Shown here: positions 37,201-49,637 of the stretch, piece after piece
How the letters are laid out: every line of letters starts with the position of its first letter
Position numbering within the stretch: the first letter of the stretch is position 1
From: Xestospongia muta
Lineage: Eukaryota; Porifera; Demospongiae; Haplosclerida; Petrosiidae
Assembly: GCA_963693285.1 (NCBI GenBank)
Contig: OY848917.1
Location: 22,388,245-22,452,244, forward strand
Reading direction: 5' to 3'
Length of the DNA: 64,000 bases
Notes under the pieces: model-generated
The model's input: only the letters and a program-made list of their open reading frames with translations
Databases searched by the model: none
What the model was told of the DNA's origin: nothing
Program-made: the position numbers and the translations under genes

Positions 37201-40200
37201 TTCAGCTTCTTCTATTTCATCGTCATTTTCAGCTGCTTTCTGTTATAAAGAGTGATAATCACCTATTTTATGCTTATTGCTTCACCTTCTTTTTTCCCTT
37301 CTTGGAAGTCTTCTTTGATGACTTTTTAGATGTAGGTTCGTCAGGTACTTGTTGTGGTTCTTTGACAACACGATGGGTACGCACAGGGAGAACTTCATCA
37401 TCACGTAAAGGTCTAAAATGAGCAAACAATGAAAGAACATTGTAAATTTATAATTCATAACTCACTCATCAAGATTAACATTTAGTTTCTTAGTCAATTC
37501 ATCAACATTCTCAACTGTTTCTTCACCACCAGACTCTAGTGCTCCCTACAATAAATATCATATATCTCAACAAAGTTGGTACAAAACTATCTAAAACTAA
37601 CATGCAATTTACAATGTAAGCAATATTGACTTACCTCAGGTAGTTCAGCAGTTGTATCCACTTGAGGTCGAGATAATCCAGGGGTATCATCATCACTGTT
37701 ATCTCGCTGTTTTCCACGTCTCTTTTTCCCTTTCTTCCCTTTCTTCTTTGGAATCTCTTTATGAGTTGTAGTTTCTAAAACAAGAAGTAAATTTACTATG
37801 TACAGCTCCATACAATAATGTACTATATAATTCAATAGTACATGTAGTAGTTACATGTTTAAACTCTATTTATTTGCTGCACATATGAAATAATATAGTA
37901 TATGACCAATACATACAAATATTGCTTAAGTCAACAAGATTTACCTATAATAAGTGGGATCCCTAACTCAAGTTTACTAACAGGGATGTCTTTTATAGCT
38001 GGCTGGCCTTGCTCTGCTTCTTCTTCACCTTCTACTTTCTTAGGCTTTGGTTTGGTAGCCGAGGATGGCTTGAGATAGTGTGGATTATTTTCAATTTCTT
38101 GACGACGTTGTTCTCGTGCCTAACAATACGCAATACAGAGAGAAAGAAGTGCATTCTCTTTTCCATGTCATACTTAAATGTAAACATTAGAAATGCCAGT
38201 ATTATGTACATGTGTATATAATGTGCATATAGGTCATCAGTATATGTACATCAAAATATCAGTTTATCATTAGTTCATGTAATCAGTAGTCATTTTAAAA
38301 TACCTTCGCAATTTCTTCATCATCATCTTCATTTTCTTCATCAGACAGAGCCTTTGATTTTCCTTTGCCTTTGCCTTTCTTCTTCTTGTCTCCTTTTTTC
38401 TTATCATTAAAGGTACTACGATGAGTGTCATCAGATGGACCAAAGAAAAAGTTTGCTTTCTCCGTTTCATCCTCATCTTCACTTTCACTGAGAGGTTCAT
38501 TAATCCACTGATCAAGGTCAAGACTATATGTTATAATAAACAAGATTATATTTTTTAAAAATCCTATGATTGTTTTGGAAGATACTGACTTGACAGTGAA
38601 ACAATATCTACAGCTACAAGATTACATAATCAGTAAAAATGTCTGAGGAAGACTAATAGCTATAGAATGCTAGAAGTATAGGGAGTTAGTGAGAAGTTTC
38701 AAGCATATCCAATCATATCTGTTATCGCAGCAATCGCAGTTAATGTTAACGAAATTCATTGGTTGCTATATACATTGGTGGCTGAAAGGACGCAGTTTAA
38801 TTTCATTCATTGCTTTCATACAATATGATAAAAAGAAAAAAGTAGACATATAAATTAAAACGTGGTCCAAAATTATTATAGGACTGTCTGGTATATGGAG
38901 CATTCCATGCAGAAATTTTTTCACACAATCTTATATACATCATTGTTTCAACAATCAACAATACACATTTAGTATAACAGAATTATAACAACTTCAATTA
39001 TAGCTTTGTCTACCAAAGACTGTCACTGTACTATTGTTAAAATGATACAAAGAAACATAGTCATATTTCATATCTTCAGTAAGTTATTGTAGTGGGTAGT
39101 AAACAAGTATATTGTACAAAGGTAACATGTAAGTAGTTAAGTACATTGTTATTAAGAAAACAATATTTATGAATGTATAGTACATAAAACACTAGAATCA
39201 GATGTATGTAGTAACATTTAAATCTTACCCATCAGGGAGAGGAACTTTACGCTGAGCTTTAGGAGCTACCGGATTAAGATCACCCAAGAAGAGATTCTGT
39301 AATTCATTAGCCACAGCAGCACCTATGTATATGTGTAAAACAATTTATCTGTGTAGATATAACCTACTAACCTTTGCTCTGTAACTTCACAATATATTTC
39401 ATCAATTGAAGTATGCCGCAAGCCTATTAAAACAATAAAAATGATGACTGTTATGCTATTATTATAATGAACAATTAACATAACATTAAACAAGTATGAA
39501 CGTGGAGTTGCCTTGTATAGTTTTGAGTTTTCACACATACATTATTTTAATATTATGATGTATAACACACTGTTTCCTAATCAAAGAACATCTCTTACCC
39601 TCTCCTGAACTTCAAGATCTCCACTCTGCATGAACACTGGCAATTTTTCCACTAACATAGCTCCAACTTCTTCAACAGCTTCAGTAGTACCCTATATTAA
39701 AAAAATTGTATTTCACGTCTCCCAATTATATAAAATAAATAATTTCATTTATATATTGTATTTACTATAGTGTGTAGTGACTTTTAATTTAGTACCCTAT
39801 CATGAAATGCCATTACATTTTACAGTACTTACTTCAGCTTCTGCTTTGACCAAGATACTGGCATATAATTTCACAATATTATGCACAAACACTGCTTGGA
39901 TGTGACCAGGTAGATCAGTTATTTGAGGATGAAGAAGGGCTTCAAGAACAGGTTGAGCATTAGTGAGATACCTAAAAACACAGCAACAAAAGAAGGTTTT
40001 ATTCTTTCTGTTCATGGCAAAACAGAATTACAACGAATTATTGTACAATACTTACTCAGAGAATTCTCCCACTATCCATGCAGCAGCATACAACACTTCA
40101 CAAGCACTACCATTTTTAGCTCCAGTAATAAAGAGGTGAGTATTCTCTACTATAGTTGCCTACAAAATCAAACATTAGATTATAGCATGTACTGTACATT

Positions 40201-41618
40201 AACATATGTGGTTATAATGGTGAATTATAGTACATAGATGCTAATATTCTCATAGTAAGATTCACAGCCTATATATTTTGAATGGGAATGTTGGTTCTAT
40301 ATAACATATATAGACCTCATAGCAGGTTAATATTTGAAGATATACAACCTGACAGTTTAAATAACTTTTTCTTTCTTCATAAACAGGAAAGCAGCAGGTT
40401 TATAAGGACCTGAAAACAGGCTTTATCAGCTCTGTCATTACTGTCAGGTTCGTGTGTGTTACAAACCTTTCAACTGGAGAAGTTAAAATACTATTGCTTG
40501 AAAGGTACGTGCTATGTTATAGAGCAATCATGGCAAGTTAGTATGAATCTCACGATAAGTTATATCATGGTTGATGATTCATTGATCTATACGTGTTATA
40601 TAAACTTGGGATTTTGTGAAAGATATTGCGTAAGGGCCATAAGGGCCATAGGCCCAAAACAGGTTCATATATAATGAGTTGAGTAAAGGTGAATTATAAA
40701 TAGAACACAGTATACATGCAGATAAATTGTACATGTACATGGACATTTAAATAGTTTTACATACCATTTGTCGAACAGAGAAAGGACGAACATCTTTGAC
40801 TCTGATAGTCACATCTAACATTTGACTGGCTATCAGTTTACCGTGACGAGTTCCTTCAAAACGTGTCATCTCTACTAGTATGGTAATGTACCTACAATAA
40901 TAATATAGTAAGTATGTTAGCTATATATAACACTGATTAATACAGTAAGTATGTTAGCTATATATAATACTGATTAATACAGTAAGTATGTTAGCAATAT
41001 ATAACGCAGATTAATATAGTAAGTATGTTAGCTATACATAATACTGATTAATACAGTAAGTATGTTAGCTATATATCACACAGATTAATTGGCAAACATT
41101 TTTTCTTAAAGCAAGATTATACGTGTAGTTTTAAAATGTAAGCAATATGATGTGGCACAATATGCAACAGTTCAAATGTCACTACTATAGATGTACATGA
41201 TATGTGTTAAAAACAGTTTTATAACTGAATATCATACAAAAAGTATTCATTGCTGACACATTATCAGTATTATGAATACTATTATTACAATAACATGTGA
41301 CTAATGTGTTAGCAAATTATCTATTACAACCTACCACTCAAAGTTAGTGATGTGAGCATATCCCTTGTATGAACACATGGCTATTATCTTCTCTATCACA
41401 ATATCACGGAAAACTACAACAAAATCAACACTTCCTATAGTCGAGGTATATGTACTTACAAGTACTCTCTGCAGTATCAATGTGTCCAAGGAGATTCCTG
41501 ACAATATCATTGATATTCTTCTTGTTTGCCATACCCATAATGAGCTCAAGTGCACGAATTCGAATGCTCTCATCTTTGTCTTCAATGCAATCCATGATAA
41601 TATCCCTATAGTTTGTAT

Positions 41619-41676
<58 letters not shown>

Positions 41677-43963
41677 TCATATCATTATATATCATCAAGA
41701 TAACTTACTTGACTTGTAACACAGCTTTGGGTTGTTGCTGCATAATTCTAGACATAGCCAATAGACCAAGATATTTCACTGAAAAAAAATCAAAGTTTGG
41801 TGATTATTACAGTACATGTATATCCTAATACTATTAACAAGATTGTATTTGGATTATGCATAGAGCACATATAGGTTAACTCACAATTCTGATCAGCATC
41901 TTCCATAAACAAACGAAGTTTAGACACACATAACTAATAGAAGAAAAGAACAAACTCAACAACTATACCTCATACACCCTCAGCCCCTTACACATATACA
42001 TGCACAGTACCACTATACATGTACATGTAAACTACAATCACATATGTTACATGCACATAAACAAGTTACTGTATAATTCTCATTAATTTTAAGCAGGACA
42101 AAAAGTTAACTATCTTCAGTTACTAGTCTATTGATAAACTGATTCACTAATAAATTAATTACAGGTTGTTGTAATTGCATTATTACATTCTGGAGTATAG
42201 TATCCTCCATATAGTTAAGTGAAAAGTAATTCCAAGCTAAAAACTGATTGTACCTTGTAGTCTTTATCAAGTACATTGTACTGTATATACCTGTAGAGCT
42301 GCATTGTTGGTTGGTAGACCAACTATGACAGTACTAATACATTCATAGAGAAGAGACATGGCCGATGTACTGTGAATCAAACTTGTCAGGGGTTCAGCTA
42401 ACTTTTTACCAAGACGAGGTTCAAGAGGACAGAGTGCACCAAACTAGAAGAAATAAAATAAAACTAATGCTTAAAATAGTTACACTCAATGTTACATGTA
42501 CTAAATCATCTTAAAGACTATAACAAATACATAATGGACTCTAAATTAGTGTTGAAACGAATAGTGTAAATATTCAAATAATTGATTGTTACACTAATTA
42601 TTTGAATATTTCTGAGGTATTCGAATATTCGGTTCTAAGCCACGCCCTTAACGTAATAACACGTGCTCAACAGATGAAGCAAGTTCAAGCAATGGCAAAG
42701 TGTTTTCGAAGTCTATAGAAATAGAAGAAACCAATGAAGAAGCAGAACCCAAGGTACACCCAGCCAAAAGAACCAAGAAAGACAGTGCCATGCGCTATCT
42801 TCTTGGGACTTTGTCATACGAAGATAATATGAAGACCTGTGTGACGAGTTTTATGGGCGTGGCGACAGCAACAAATATTCGAATATCCACTTTTTCAGGA
42901 AACAATTATTCGAATATTGATTTTGCCTATTCTTTTAAACACTACCCTAAATGTCTAGAATACAAGTAGCATTATATTTTAAATGATCTTACTAGTTTAA
43001 TAATTTTGATTAGCATCCAATTATTAGAAGAGCTATTCATCAATTTAAATAGTGTAGGTGCCAGTGATAAGTAGTTTTTAGGATTTTTCTGAGCTAGTTC
43101 ACATATCACACTGACTGCAGCACATTGAACACTGGGATCTGGGTCTTCTAGACAGGACTTCAGACGAGGGAAAGCAGGACGTAGAGCATCTGGAAACTAG
43201 ATACAAAATTGATTTTTGTCAAAAACAGTTATACGTAAACGATAGTACTACAGTTTACACAGATTGATTACCTTGAGAAAAATCTTATACATAACCACAA
43301 CAGCTTTCTTCTTCAAATATGGCTTACTAGAAGTTGTCTAACCCAAAAAATGTGATGTGTGTGTGTGAGAGATAGAGAGAGAGAGAATGAGCAGATAACA
43401 TATTTGTGATTAATACAAAAGAATAAATGTAGATTGATAAAATACAAATTATCACCTACATAATGGTTAGTGCACATATTGTATTGTATATGTACATGTA
43501 TATGTATGTATTGAGTGCCCTTCTAACCAGTGTAAGGACGTCATTTGCTAAGTCTCTAGCAATGTCTGGAGTCACAAAACAGGAGAGACCATTGAGAGCT
43601 AATCCTGATTCATATTGATTAGGACTAGACATGTCCTGAAGAATGGAGAACATAGAACATTACTCAATTTTGCCCTTAATAAATTTGAGTTAGTATACTC
43701 AGTCATGAAGGTCACATGGTGTCACTAATGTCACTATAATTCCACTGGAATTAAAGATTGGAAATACAGTCATTTGAATATGGCATATATCTTGTCCTCA
43801 AAAATATAAGTTTGAATAAATTATTGAAATGATTTCAAAATTTGATACTTTTATACATTTATGCACAAACTCAACCATACCTTTTTGATCATGTTTGTTG
43901 TCAACATGACAACATCTAGTTCATCATAGAAACATTGAGAAGCAGCAAGATAACCAATACGCT

Positions 43964-44034
<71 letters not shown>

Positions 44035-44252
44035 ATACACATGTATTATCATTTTCCAACACAGTTACCTTGTATGTAAACCGAGGAGAACTCATGACCT
44101 CAATAATATTAAAAGCAGCCCAAGTAATGTCATAACCTAACATTTGAAGCTATACAAAATAACAATATTAATTCAACAGATAGAACACCATAACAGATAC
44201 ATATATACATGTATGTATGTACATACATATATACATACATACATACATACAT

Positions 44253-44303
<51 letters not shown>

Positions 44304-44855
44304 ATACACACACACATATATATAGGTACTTTAGTCAATGAACTAAGCATTCTCACTGTGTTACTTACATAAGTTAGTTTAGAGATAGCATTGGCCTTTA
44401 CACCGATGTTGCCTTGTTTCAGCTCTTTCTTAATCTCCGACATACATTGAGATATAAACTGGGCCTACAGTCAAAGGATAGTTATCAACATACTCATTAT
44501 AACATATCACATGTACAATTTGTTATGTTTGAGAGAATCCTGTGCACTCAACAAAGTGAATTATTGAAAAAATAAGGCAATTTAGCAACTAGAACTCTGT
44601 TAATATTACATCACATATAATATTGAAGGGGTGTGGTCAATAATACTATTGCAGGCAATTCTTTAATACTCATTGAGGATGGCAATATCTGTATGGTAAT
44701 ATCGTTATCTGTCACTTCAATAGCTTGGAAGTGTGGATTGTCGGTGTAGTCAGAGTTATAAGGACATTTTACTATTCATCTATAGACAGCCTTACCTCAG
44801 ATCCACGATGGGATCTGATTCCTCGTACCAAATCACTTAAAGTTTTTTCAAACAT
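34224..44855 (-). CDS. AP3D1: AP-3 complex subunit delta, 35 exons, 1236 residues
   Basis: Large subunit of the AP-3 adaptor coat, which sorts cargo from endosomes to lysosomes and related organelles. All exons join in phase. Bounds (high-low): 44855-44796, 44464-44369, 44149-44069, 43961-43881, 43635-43528, 43337-43272, 43196-42993, 42443-42291, 41933-41885, 41778-41709, 41605-41460, 41413-41335, 40891-40765, 40159-40056, 39971-39833, 39691-39599, 39423-39372, 39322-39229, 38523-38304, 38119-37945, 37774-37635, 37545-37466, 37412-37286, 37239-37152, 37087-36990, 36542-36480, 36436-36182, 35873-35812, 35751-35676, 35621-35570, 35338-35250, 35160-35075, 34985-34928, 34740-34588, 34310-34224. 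Residues 1-570 form the adaptin trunk ([41 protein letters not shown]). From about 601 ([18 protein letters not shown]) a long Lys/Glu-rich hinge runs to about 1000. The appendage follows to the stop. Length is slightly above the usual vertebrate protein. No lesions were seen. Confidence 0.96.
40907..41089. repeat. Five-copy 37-bp tandem repeat in an AP3D1 intron
   Basis: The unit AGTAAGTATGTTAGCTATAT followed by ATAACACTGATTAATAC repeats five times with small changes, just upstream (on the gene strand) of the exon at 40891-40765. Confidence 0.85.
41621..41671. repeat. (AG)n microsatellite in an AP3D1 intron
   Basis: About 25 AG dinucleotides in the intron between exons 41778-41709 and 41605-41460. 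On the gene strand it is a CT tract near the 3' splice site. A similar tract lies at 43964-44031. Confidence 0.9.
42547..42944. mobile_element. Non-autonomous hAT element in AP3D1 intron 7
   Basis: The ends are inverted: TAGTGTTGAAACGAATAG at the left, and at the right the complement of TAGTGTTTAAAAGAATAG. The flanks CTCTAAAT (42539-42546) and CCCTAAAT (42945-42952) are an 8-bp duplication with one change, the length produced by hAT transposases. An internal frame ([28 protein letters not shown]) looks like a leftover of a ZBED transposase N-terminus. It lies wholly inside an intron and should not affect the AP3D1 protein. Confidence 0.8.
43964..44031. repeat. (AG)n microsatellite next to an AP3D1 splice acceptor
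   Basis: On the gene strand this is a long CT-rich tract that runs directly into the acceptor of the exon at 43961-43881, so it serves as an unusually long and pure polypyrimidine tract. Confidence 0.9.
44200..44325. repeat. (TACA)n / (TA)n / (CA)n microsatellite in an AP3D1 intron
   Basis: Compound simple repeat between the exons at 44464-44369 and 44149-44069. Confidence 0.9.
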
Positions 44856-45080
44856 CTCTTTTCAGTAGTTTGCCTCTATTGACCATATGTTTGAGTCTTT
44901 ACTTGGTATCACAAGACCGGCGATATAGAAGGCGTGGTCTAGTTAATTGTATTTAAATTCATAAAATTCGATCACGTGAACACACTGTCATCACATGAAC
45001 GTTCATGTGTTGCTTTATATTATAATAATAGAGTAATGATATTCAAGGTAAGATAGTCTGTTAATGAAGCTATTGTAGTA
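44856..45080. promoter_or_regulatory. Probable bidirectional promoter between AP3D1 and the small gene
   Basis: Only 225 bp separate the AP3D1 start codon (minus strand) from the first ATG of the next plus-strand frame. AACGTTCATGTG and ATCACGTGAACAC words give CACGTG/E-box-like sites near 44973 and 45000. Divergent sharing of a promoter is inferred from spacing alone. Confidence 0.4.
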
Positions 45081-46610
45081 TTGAGTATGGATTGTGTATA
45101 TATTCTTGTAGGAGAAGAATATGAAGGATTGCTTGAAGAGTTACACTTGCAAAGCAAGTGTTTTCTAGATTTGTTAGTCCTGAGGGAAGACTTGAGTCGA
45201 TCACAGTTCTCAGTAATCCAAACTGAGCACAATATCATGTGCATTTTTTATCACTGTTTATTATTCATTAAAAAGTCATTTTATTAATGAAGATCACGCC
45301 CATTATGAAATTAAGTGTTCCTAAAATTTATACACTATTGTAGTATTTAGCTTACTCGAATGACTAGAAAATTTTATGAATTATATATTTCAAACTATTC
45401 CTAGCAAATCACCTATATTTGTTCTTGATTTGTTATTAATTATTATTCATTGCTAATAGCTAGTTATAATAATTATCCATTATACAATTAACTTCTTATG
45501 ACTTTTATTGTTTTATTTATTTTATTTTATTATAATGATACTACTATGAATCTATAACTACAAATTAACGCATAATTGAGTTTTTAAAGGCAGTGACTAG
45601 CAAAATTTATAGTTTCACACAAAATTGCATGCATTAAAATTTTCCAAGACATAGAGGTACAGCTATTACTTAGCACAGGGTAGGAGTGTAATTGAAGTTG
45701 GAGGGCTGTGTAATTTCACGTGGCTAATTCCTCTCTCTGCAGTACACTATAGGAACATGTTGGATGCAGGCTATTATATTTCATTTTATTTGATTAATGT
45801 ACCTTACAAGGTTAGTGTGCTTAGCAAAAGTTTGGGGGGGGGGGTTGAAGATCGATCTAACTCCCCCCCCCTTCCTTTCTATCCCTATATGTGTGTTTTA
45901 GTACCATTATTATTATAATCATTGGATTAGTGTAAGTTAATAACCAACATAAAAACACAAAAAACCAATTGTCTGTAAAACAAGTTATTTTCTACATTGA
46001 TTCTAATAAAGAGTGGTAAAATACCATCAAAAAAACAACAATACTACATTAATTGGTAATTTTTAACTAATGGAAATACTGCAACTAATGTAAACCATCC
46101 ATTTTCCAAACGTTAAAAAGTGAAAATTTTCCATGTGTTTGGTACATTCGTTGTGTTTGAGTAAACAGTGTATTGTATTAGCTTAATAATAAATGGAAAA
46201 TGGCTGAAATTGGAGTTTTCAATTCTGTGTAATAAAATAATGACGCTATTATAGTGAACTATAATATGCCAAACTAACACAACAGTGCTTCATCTTTCAC
46301 TACATAACTGATTTGCTGTACTGTATGTCTTGCTACAACTTCTAGAGTGTTGAATGTATGAGAACATCAGTGACCATTTGATTAGATTTAATATTTAGTA
46401 ACAACTTAGTTCATATACATTGGTTGAACCAATGTATATGAACTAAGTCAACTAATTAACTAATTATTTTTATTATAGATTGATCAATTGATTATATTGT
46501 TCACTCAAAATTCATCGGTGCTAGCACTGGAAGATAATACAGAACATGCTGCAATAATCAGTAAAGAAACCATTGAATACCTTCATAATGTCTATAAGAT
46601 CATTAACTGA
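45081..46610 (+). CDS. Small two-exon gene, predicted 87-residue helical protein, unrecognised
   Basis: Exon 45081-45212 (MDCVYILVGEEYEGLLEEL, then LREDLSRSQFS) ends at a GTAATC donor in phase 0. It joins exon 46479-46610 after a TATTATAG acceptor (IDQLIILFTQNSSVLALED, ending HNVYKIIN-stop). The product would be an amphipathic helical protein of the size of small complex subunits. The first exon may instead begin at an acceptor at 45109-45110 (TTCTTGTAG), preceded by another exon near 45035. I have no family match, so the gene model is tentative. Confidence 0.4.
45213..46478. other. Putative intron of the small gene, with a 45-bp palindrome
   Basis: No other coding signal was seen. It contains a G11 tract at about 45834-45844 facing a C-run at about 45863-45871, which could fold back, and the palindrome at 46404-46448. 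Confidence 0.35.
46404..46448. repeat. 22-bp perfect palindrome arms with 1-nt centre
   Basis: ACTTAGTTCATATACATTGG plus TT at 46404-46425 is exactly complementary to 46427-46448, separated by a single G. A near-perfect palindrome of this length is unusual outside foldback elements or cruciform-type sites. Confidence 0.85.
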
Positions 46611-47590
46611 TGTAACACTATCTGATCATTACAATAACCCACTTCACCTATAACAAGTGTCATTACGTCATCTTTAAAATCACTGATAACTAAGTAACTA
46701 AGTATGTCAATGACTGTTTGACTGTAGTTTCATTATTATTGTATAAGTTTGAATATTGCTTTAAGAAGCTAGACTTCTGAAAATGCAATTCAACTGCTTT
46801 TAATACAAATGAACAATTTTAAACAACTACACATGACTTATTCCAACATCTTATATTTACTTGTGTTATATAAGGAAAAACATATTGACATTATGTTCAT
46901 TAATAAATATGAGGTTACAGCCATGTCAAATGATTGCGTATGACTGTACTCTAGTTACAATCCTATCATTAAGTAAAGTGATTCTATACTAAAGCTAGAC
47001 ATGCATATGTAATAATTGTAAAGTGTTAATTATGAGTTAAAAACATTTGCATATACTCTTTTAACACTGACAATGATTTCTATCTTTCACATGTTGCTCT
47101 ATTCCTATATTGTCACTTATATTGTGTCATAAAAAAAAGATATAGACAATATGATCAACAATATGAGGTTATAGTGTTGGATGAAAAGACTGAATGTGAC
47201 AGAATGGTAGTTACTATCCTATCATAAATTAAGCTGATTCTACATTAAAAGCTAGACACATGTAATAATTGTACAATGTTAATTATGATTTAAAGAACAT
47301 TTGCTAATACTCTTTTAATGCTGACAATGATTGCTTCACGTGTTACTCTATTCCTATATTGTCACTTGGAAATAATTACATACAGAGATAGCAAGTGTTT
47401 GCCATGTGTTAACAGGTGCTGCACAATTAAATTCTTTTTTTACACTGGGAAATGAAAGAAGAGGAGCTACAACTTGATGTCTCTAATATAACGTTTGTAG
47501 CTGAATGCAGTGATAGACTTCAAAGGGCATCCTGTTGTAAGAACTGTTTGTATAAACTGGAGCTAAAGTGATCGATTTCAATTCCCTACC
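46611..47590. other. Duplicated 5' flank of family member B
   Basis: Two tandem copies, roughly 46970-47140 and 47225-47400, share words such as TATTCCTATATTGTCACTT and AAGCTAGACA. The same flank occurs inverted upstream of member A (32920-33130). 47440-47580 is almost identical to the reverse complement of 32767-32900. Confidence 0.6.
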
Positions 47591-48455
47591 ATGTCGTTTG
47601 AGTTTAGTTTATTTTTCATCACTCTTCCCTTTTTAATGATACTAGGTGCATTCATAGTGGACAAGGTTAGCACCTGCAAATTGTTAAATGCTATCATTCT
47701 GACTAATTTTCAGACCTTAATGTAGTGTACATAGTATTAATTGTAGGGTATTGTCAATAGAATGTAATGAATGAAAGATTATCATAATAACATCTTGACT
47801 GGAGATACCGTTAAGCAAGAACAGTCTTAATTACTTCATTGAAAAACAATACCTTGAAATGTAATATAATGTTTTTCAGGGTTCAAAGAGTGACAACCAT
47901 GCTCCTGAAACAGCAGGTGATCAAAAGGTACTGTGATGTTAGTAAACATAAAAAAACTGATTAATGACAGAAGGTATAGTTTTGTTTGTATTTTAAAGAA
48001 TTGTCATTATTAATATTTGTATTATTCTTATTTACTTATATTTAATAGAAATTGTCGAGTGCCCTTAATTCATTACATGAAGAAATAAAGAAATAGCTAT
48101 CTGATTTAGAATCCAAGGTCTGAATAACATTCATTAAGCTTAATTGTTGCACAGGGAGTACTTGGACTCCCATCACCAGTAATTTTATAAACATTTCTGC
48201 ATCTTCTCTGGGTAAATCATCAATAATCGATCTTGCATCTCTTAATGTACCAGATACAGTTGTACAAGTGCTTGTATACGTTCAGGCTACCACTAGTTGG
48301 ATTACTGATTATACTGGGTCTGCAACAATAGAAATTTACTTGAAATGTATGGCTACCAATTGGAGAGGAAAGAAATATGAGTGGAAAGTACATTGGTAAA
48401 GGTATTTCTGAACACATAAACATTCAGTTTAAGATCATTGGATATCGATAATAAA
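47591..48455 (+). pseudogene. Family member B, broken copy of member A
   Basis: The exons match member A in order: 47591-47665 (same MSFEFSLFFITL signal anchor), 47880-47927, 48049-48117 and a last exon from about 48158 to the TAA at 48452. Three lesions are visible. TAG at 48094-48096 interrupts the coiled coil. The exon 4 stretch after IEIYL lacks the roughly 20 residues that A has there. A frameshift follows, so that the closing QFKIIGYR is in another frame. Splice sites are still intact. It lies inverted relative to A, and its 5' flank is conserved with A. Confidence 0.75.
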
Positions 48456-49637
48456 TTTGTTGATCTTGCAGGAAAATTCTTTAATTTATTTTTTCATTAT
48501 TTAATGAAATTAACTTTTATTATGTTACATTTCAAATAATTACAAAATGTCATTTAAAGTCATCCACTCTTAGTTAATTGTCAAGGTAAAATGATGACCA
48601 GGCTATAATATGCATTATTTATATATTTAAGTAGGGAATGTGTTATGCTCTCTTAATGACTTTTGCAAACCTTGCTAGACTTTGTTATAATAATTCAATG
48701 TACTGATATAATGTGCACTTAAGTACACAATGTGTCGGAGCATCAAACCATTTCATCAGAACTAGCATGATCAATGCATGAGAGCATTTATGCATCAGTG
48801 GATAATGTCAATATATTATCGCGTTGTTTCATGTGTCAATAATTATATCTATGTATTACTAGCATCAATAATTTGATGATATTCTAGTTAAAGTGCAGTG
48901 GACATTTAAATACACGGTAGATGACAGGTGTCCTTAAAGAAGCTATTTGCCTGATTTCTTGCAATTAAAACTTTCAAAATTATAAGTTGTTTCAATAAGA
49001 TAAGGGAAGCTCAAAGTTGGATACATTCACTTCTATAGACTGTACGTTGCCTAAGAAACGTATGAAAAGTATATAATCATCATTTACTATCTCAGGACTA
49101 GCATCCCACATGCAGCCCCTCATTTTTATCTTATCTAGCATGTCTGCATTCACATAAGAGCACTAAATGCATGCTCACATCATCACACATAACTTAAATT
49201 GCAGAATATATAGCAGTTAGTCTAACCAAATAAATTAAGCTCATTGATATCCTATGACTTTAAGATAAACCATGATTTTATCAATAACAGTAATACTATC
49301 ACATTTCTGAGATACCTATTTTTTAAATAAATATTTTTGTATTTTAAGACAATTCATAAGTTTATAAGTATGTATTATGTATTAAGTATGCACTATTAGT
49401 ATGTTCATTCTTCAGTTTTGAAGTTTGCTTAATATTATCTAGACATGATTGATACTGTTGCTTTTGTTGCTGCTATTGTCTTGTTTGTGTTCACTGATCC
49501 TTTCCTTCATTTCTTACGGAATTGTTAAGGGACATTTGATCATTACAAACAGTGTGTTTAAAGAATGTATAACAATAATTATGAACATATCAGATCATTA
49601 GTTTGTCAATTACTTATAGTATATGTTTGATAACTAG
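48456..49637. other. Intergenic, no gene seen
   Basis: AT-rich sequence between the convergent ends of B (plus) and C (minus). 48480-48560 resembles the 3' flanks of A and D. Nothing else was recognised. Confidence 0.4.

Noticed and set aside
40907..41089. Regularly spaced repeat resembling a CRISPR array
   Set aside because: Units are head-to-tail without unique spacers, the host is eukaryotic, and the tract lies in an intron.
41365..41703. 112-codon plus-strand frame within AP3D1
   Set aside because: It is antisense to AP3D1 exons and runs into an AG microsatellite.
45830..45875. G-run and C-run as a regulatory quadruplex or terminator
   Set aside because: Homopolymers facing each other are also typical of replication slippage or assembly noise, and nothing nearby gives them a role.
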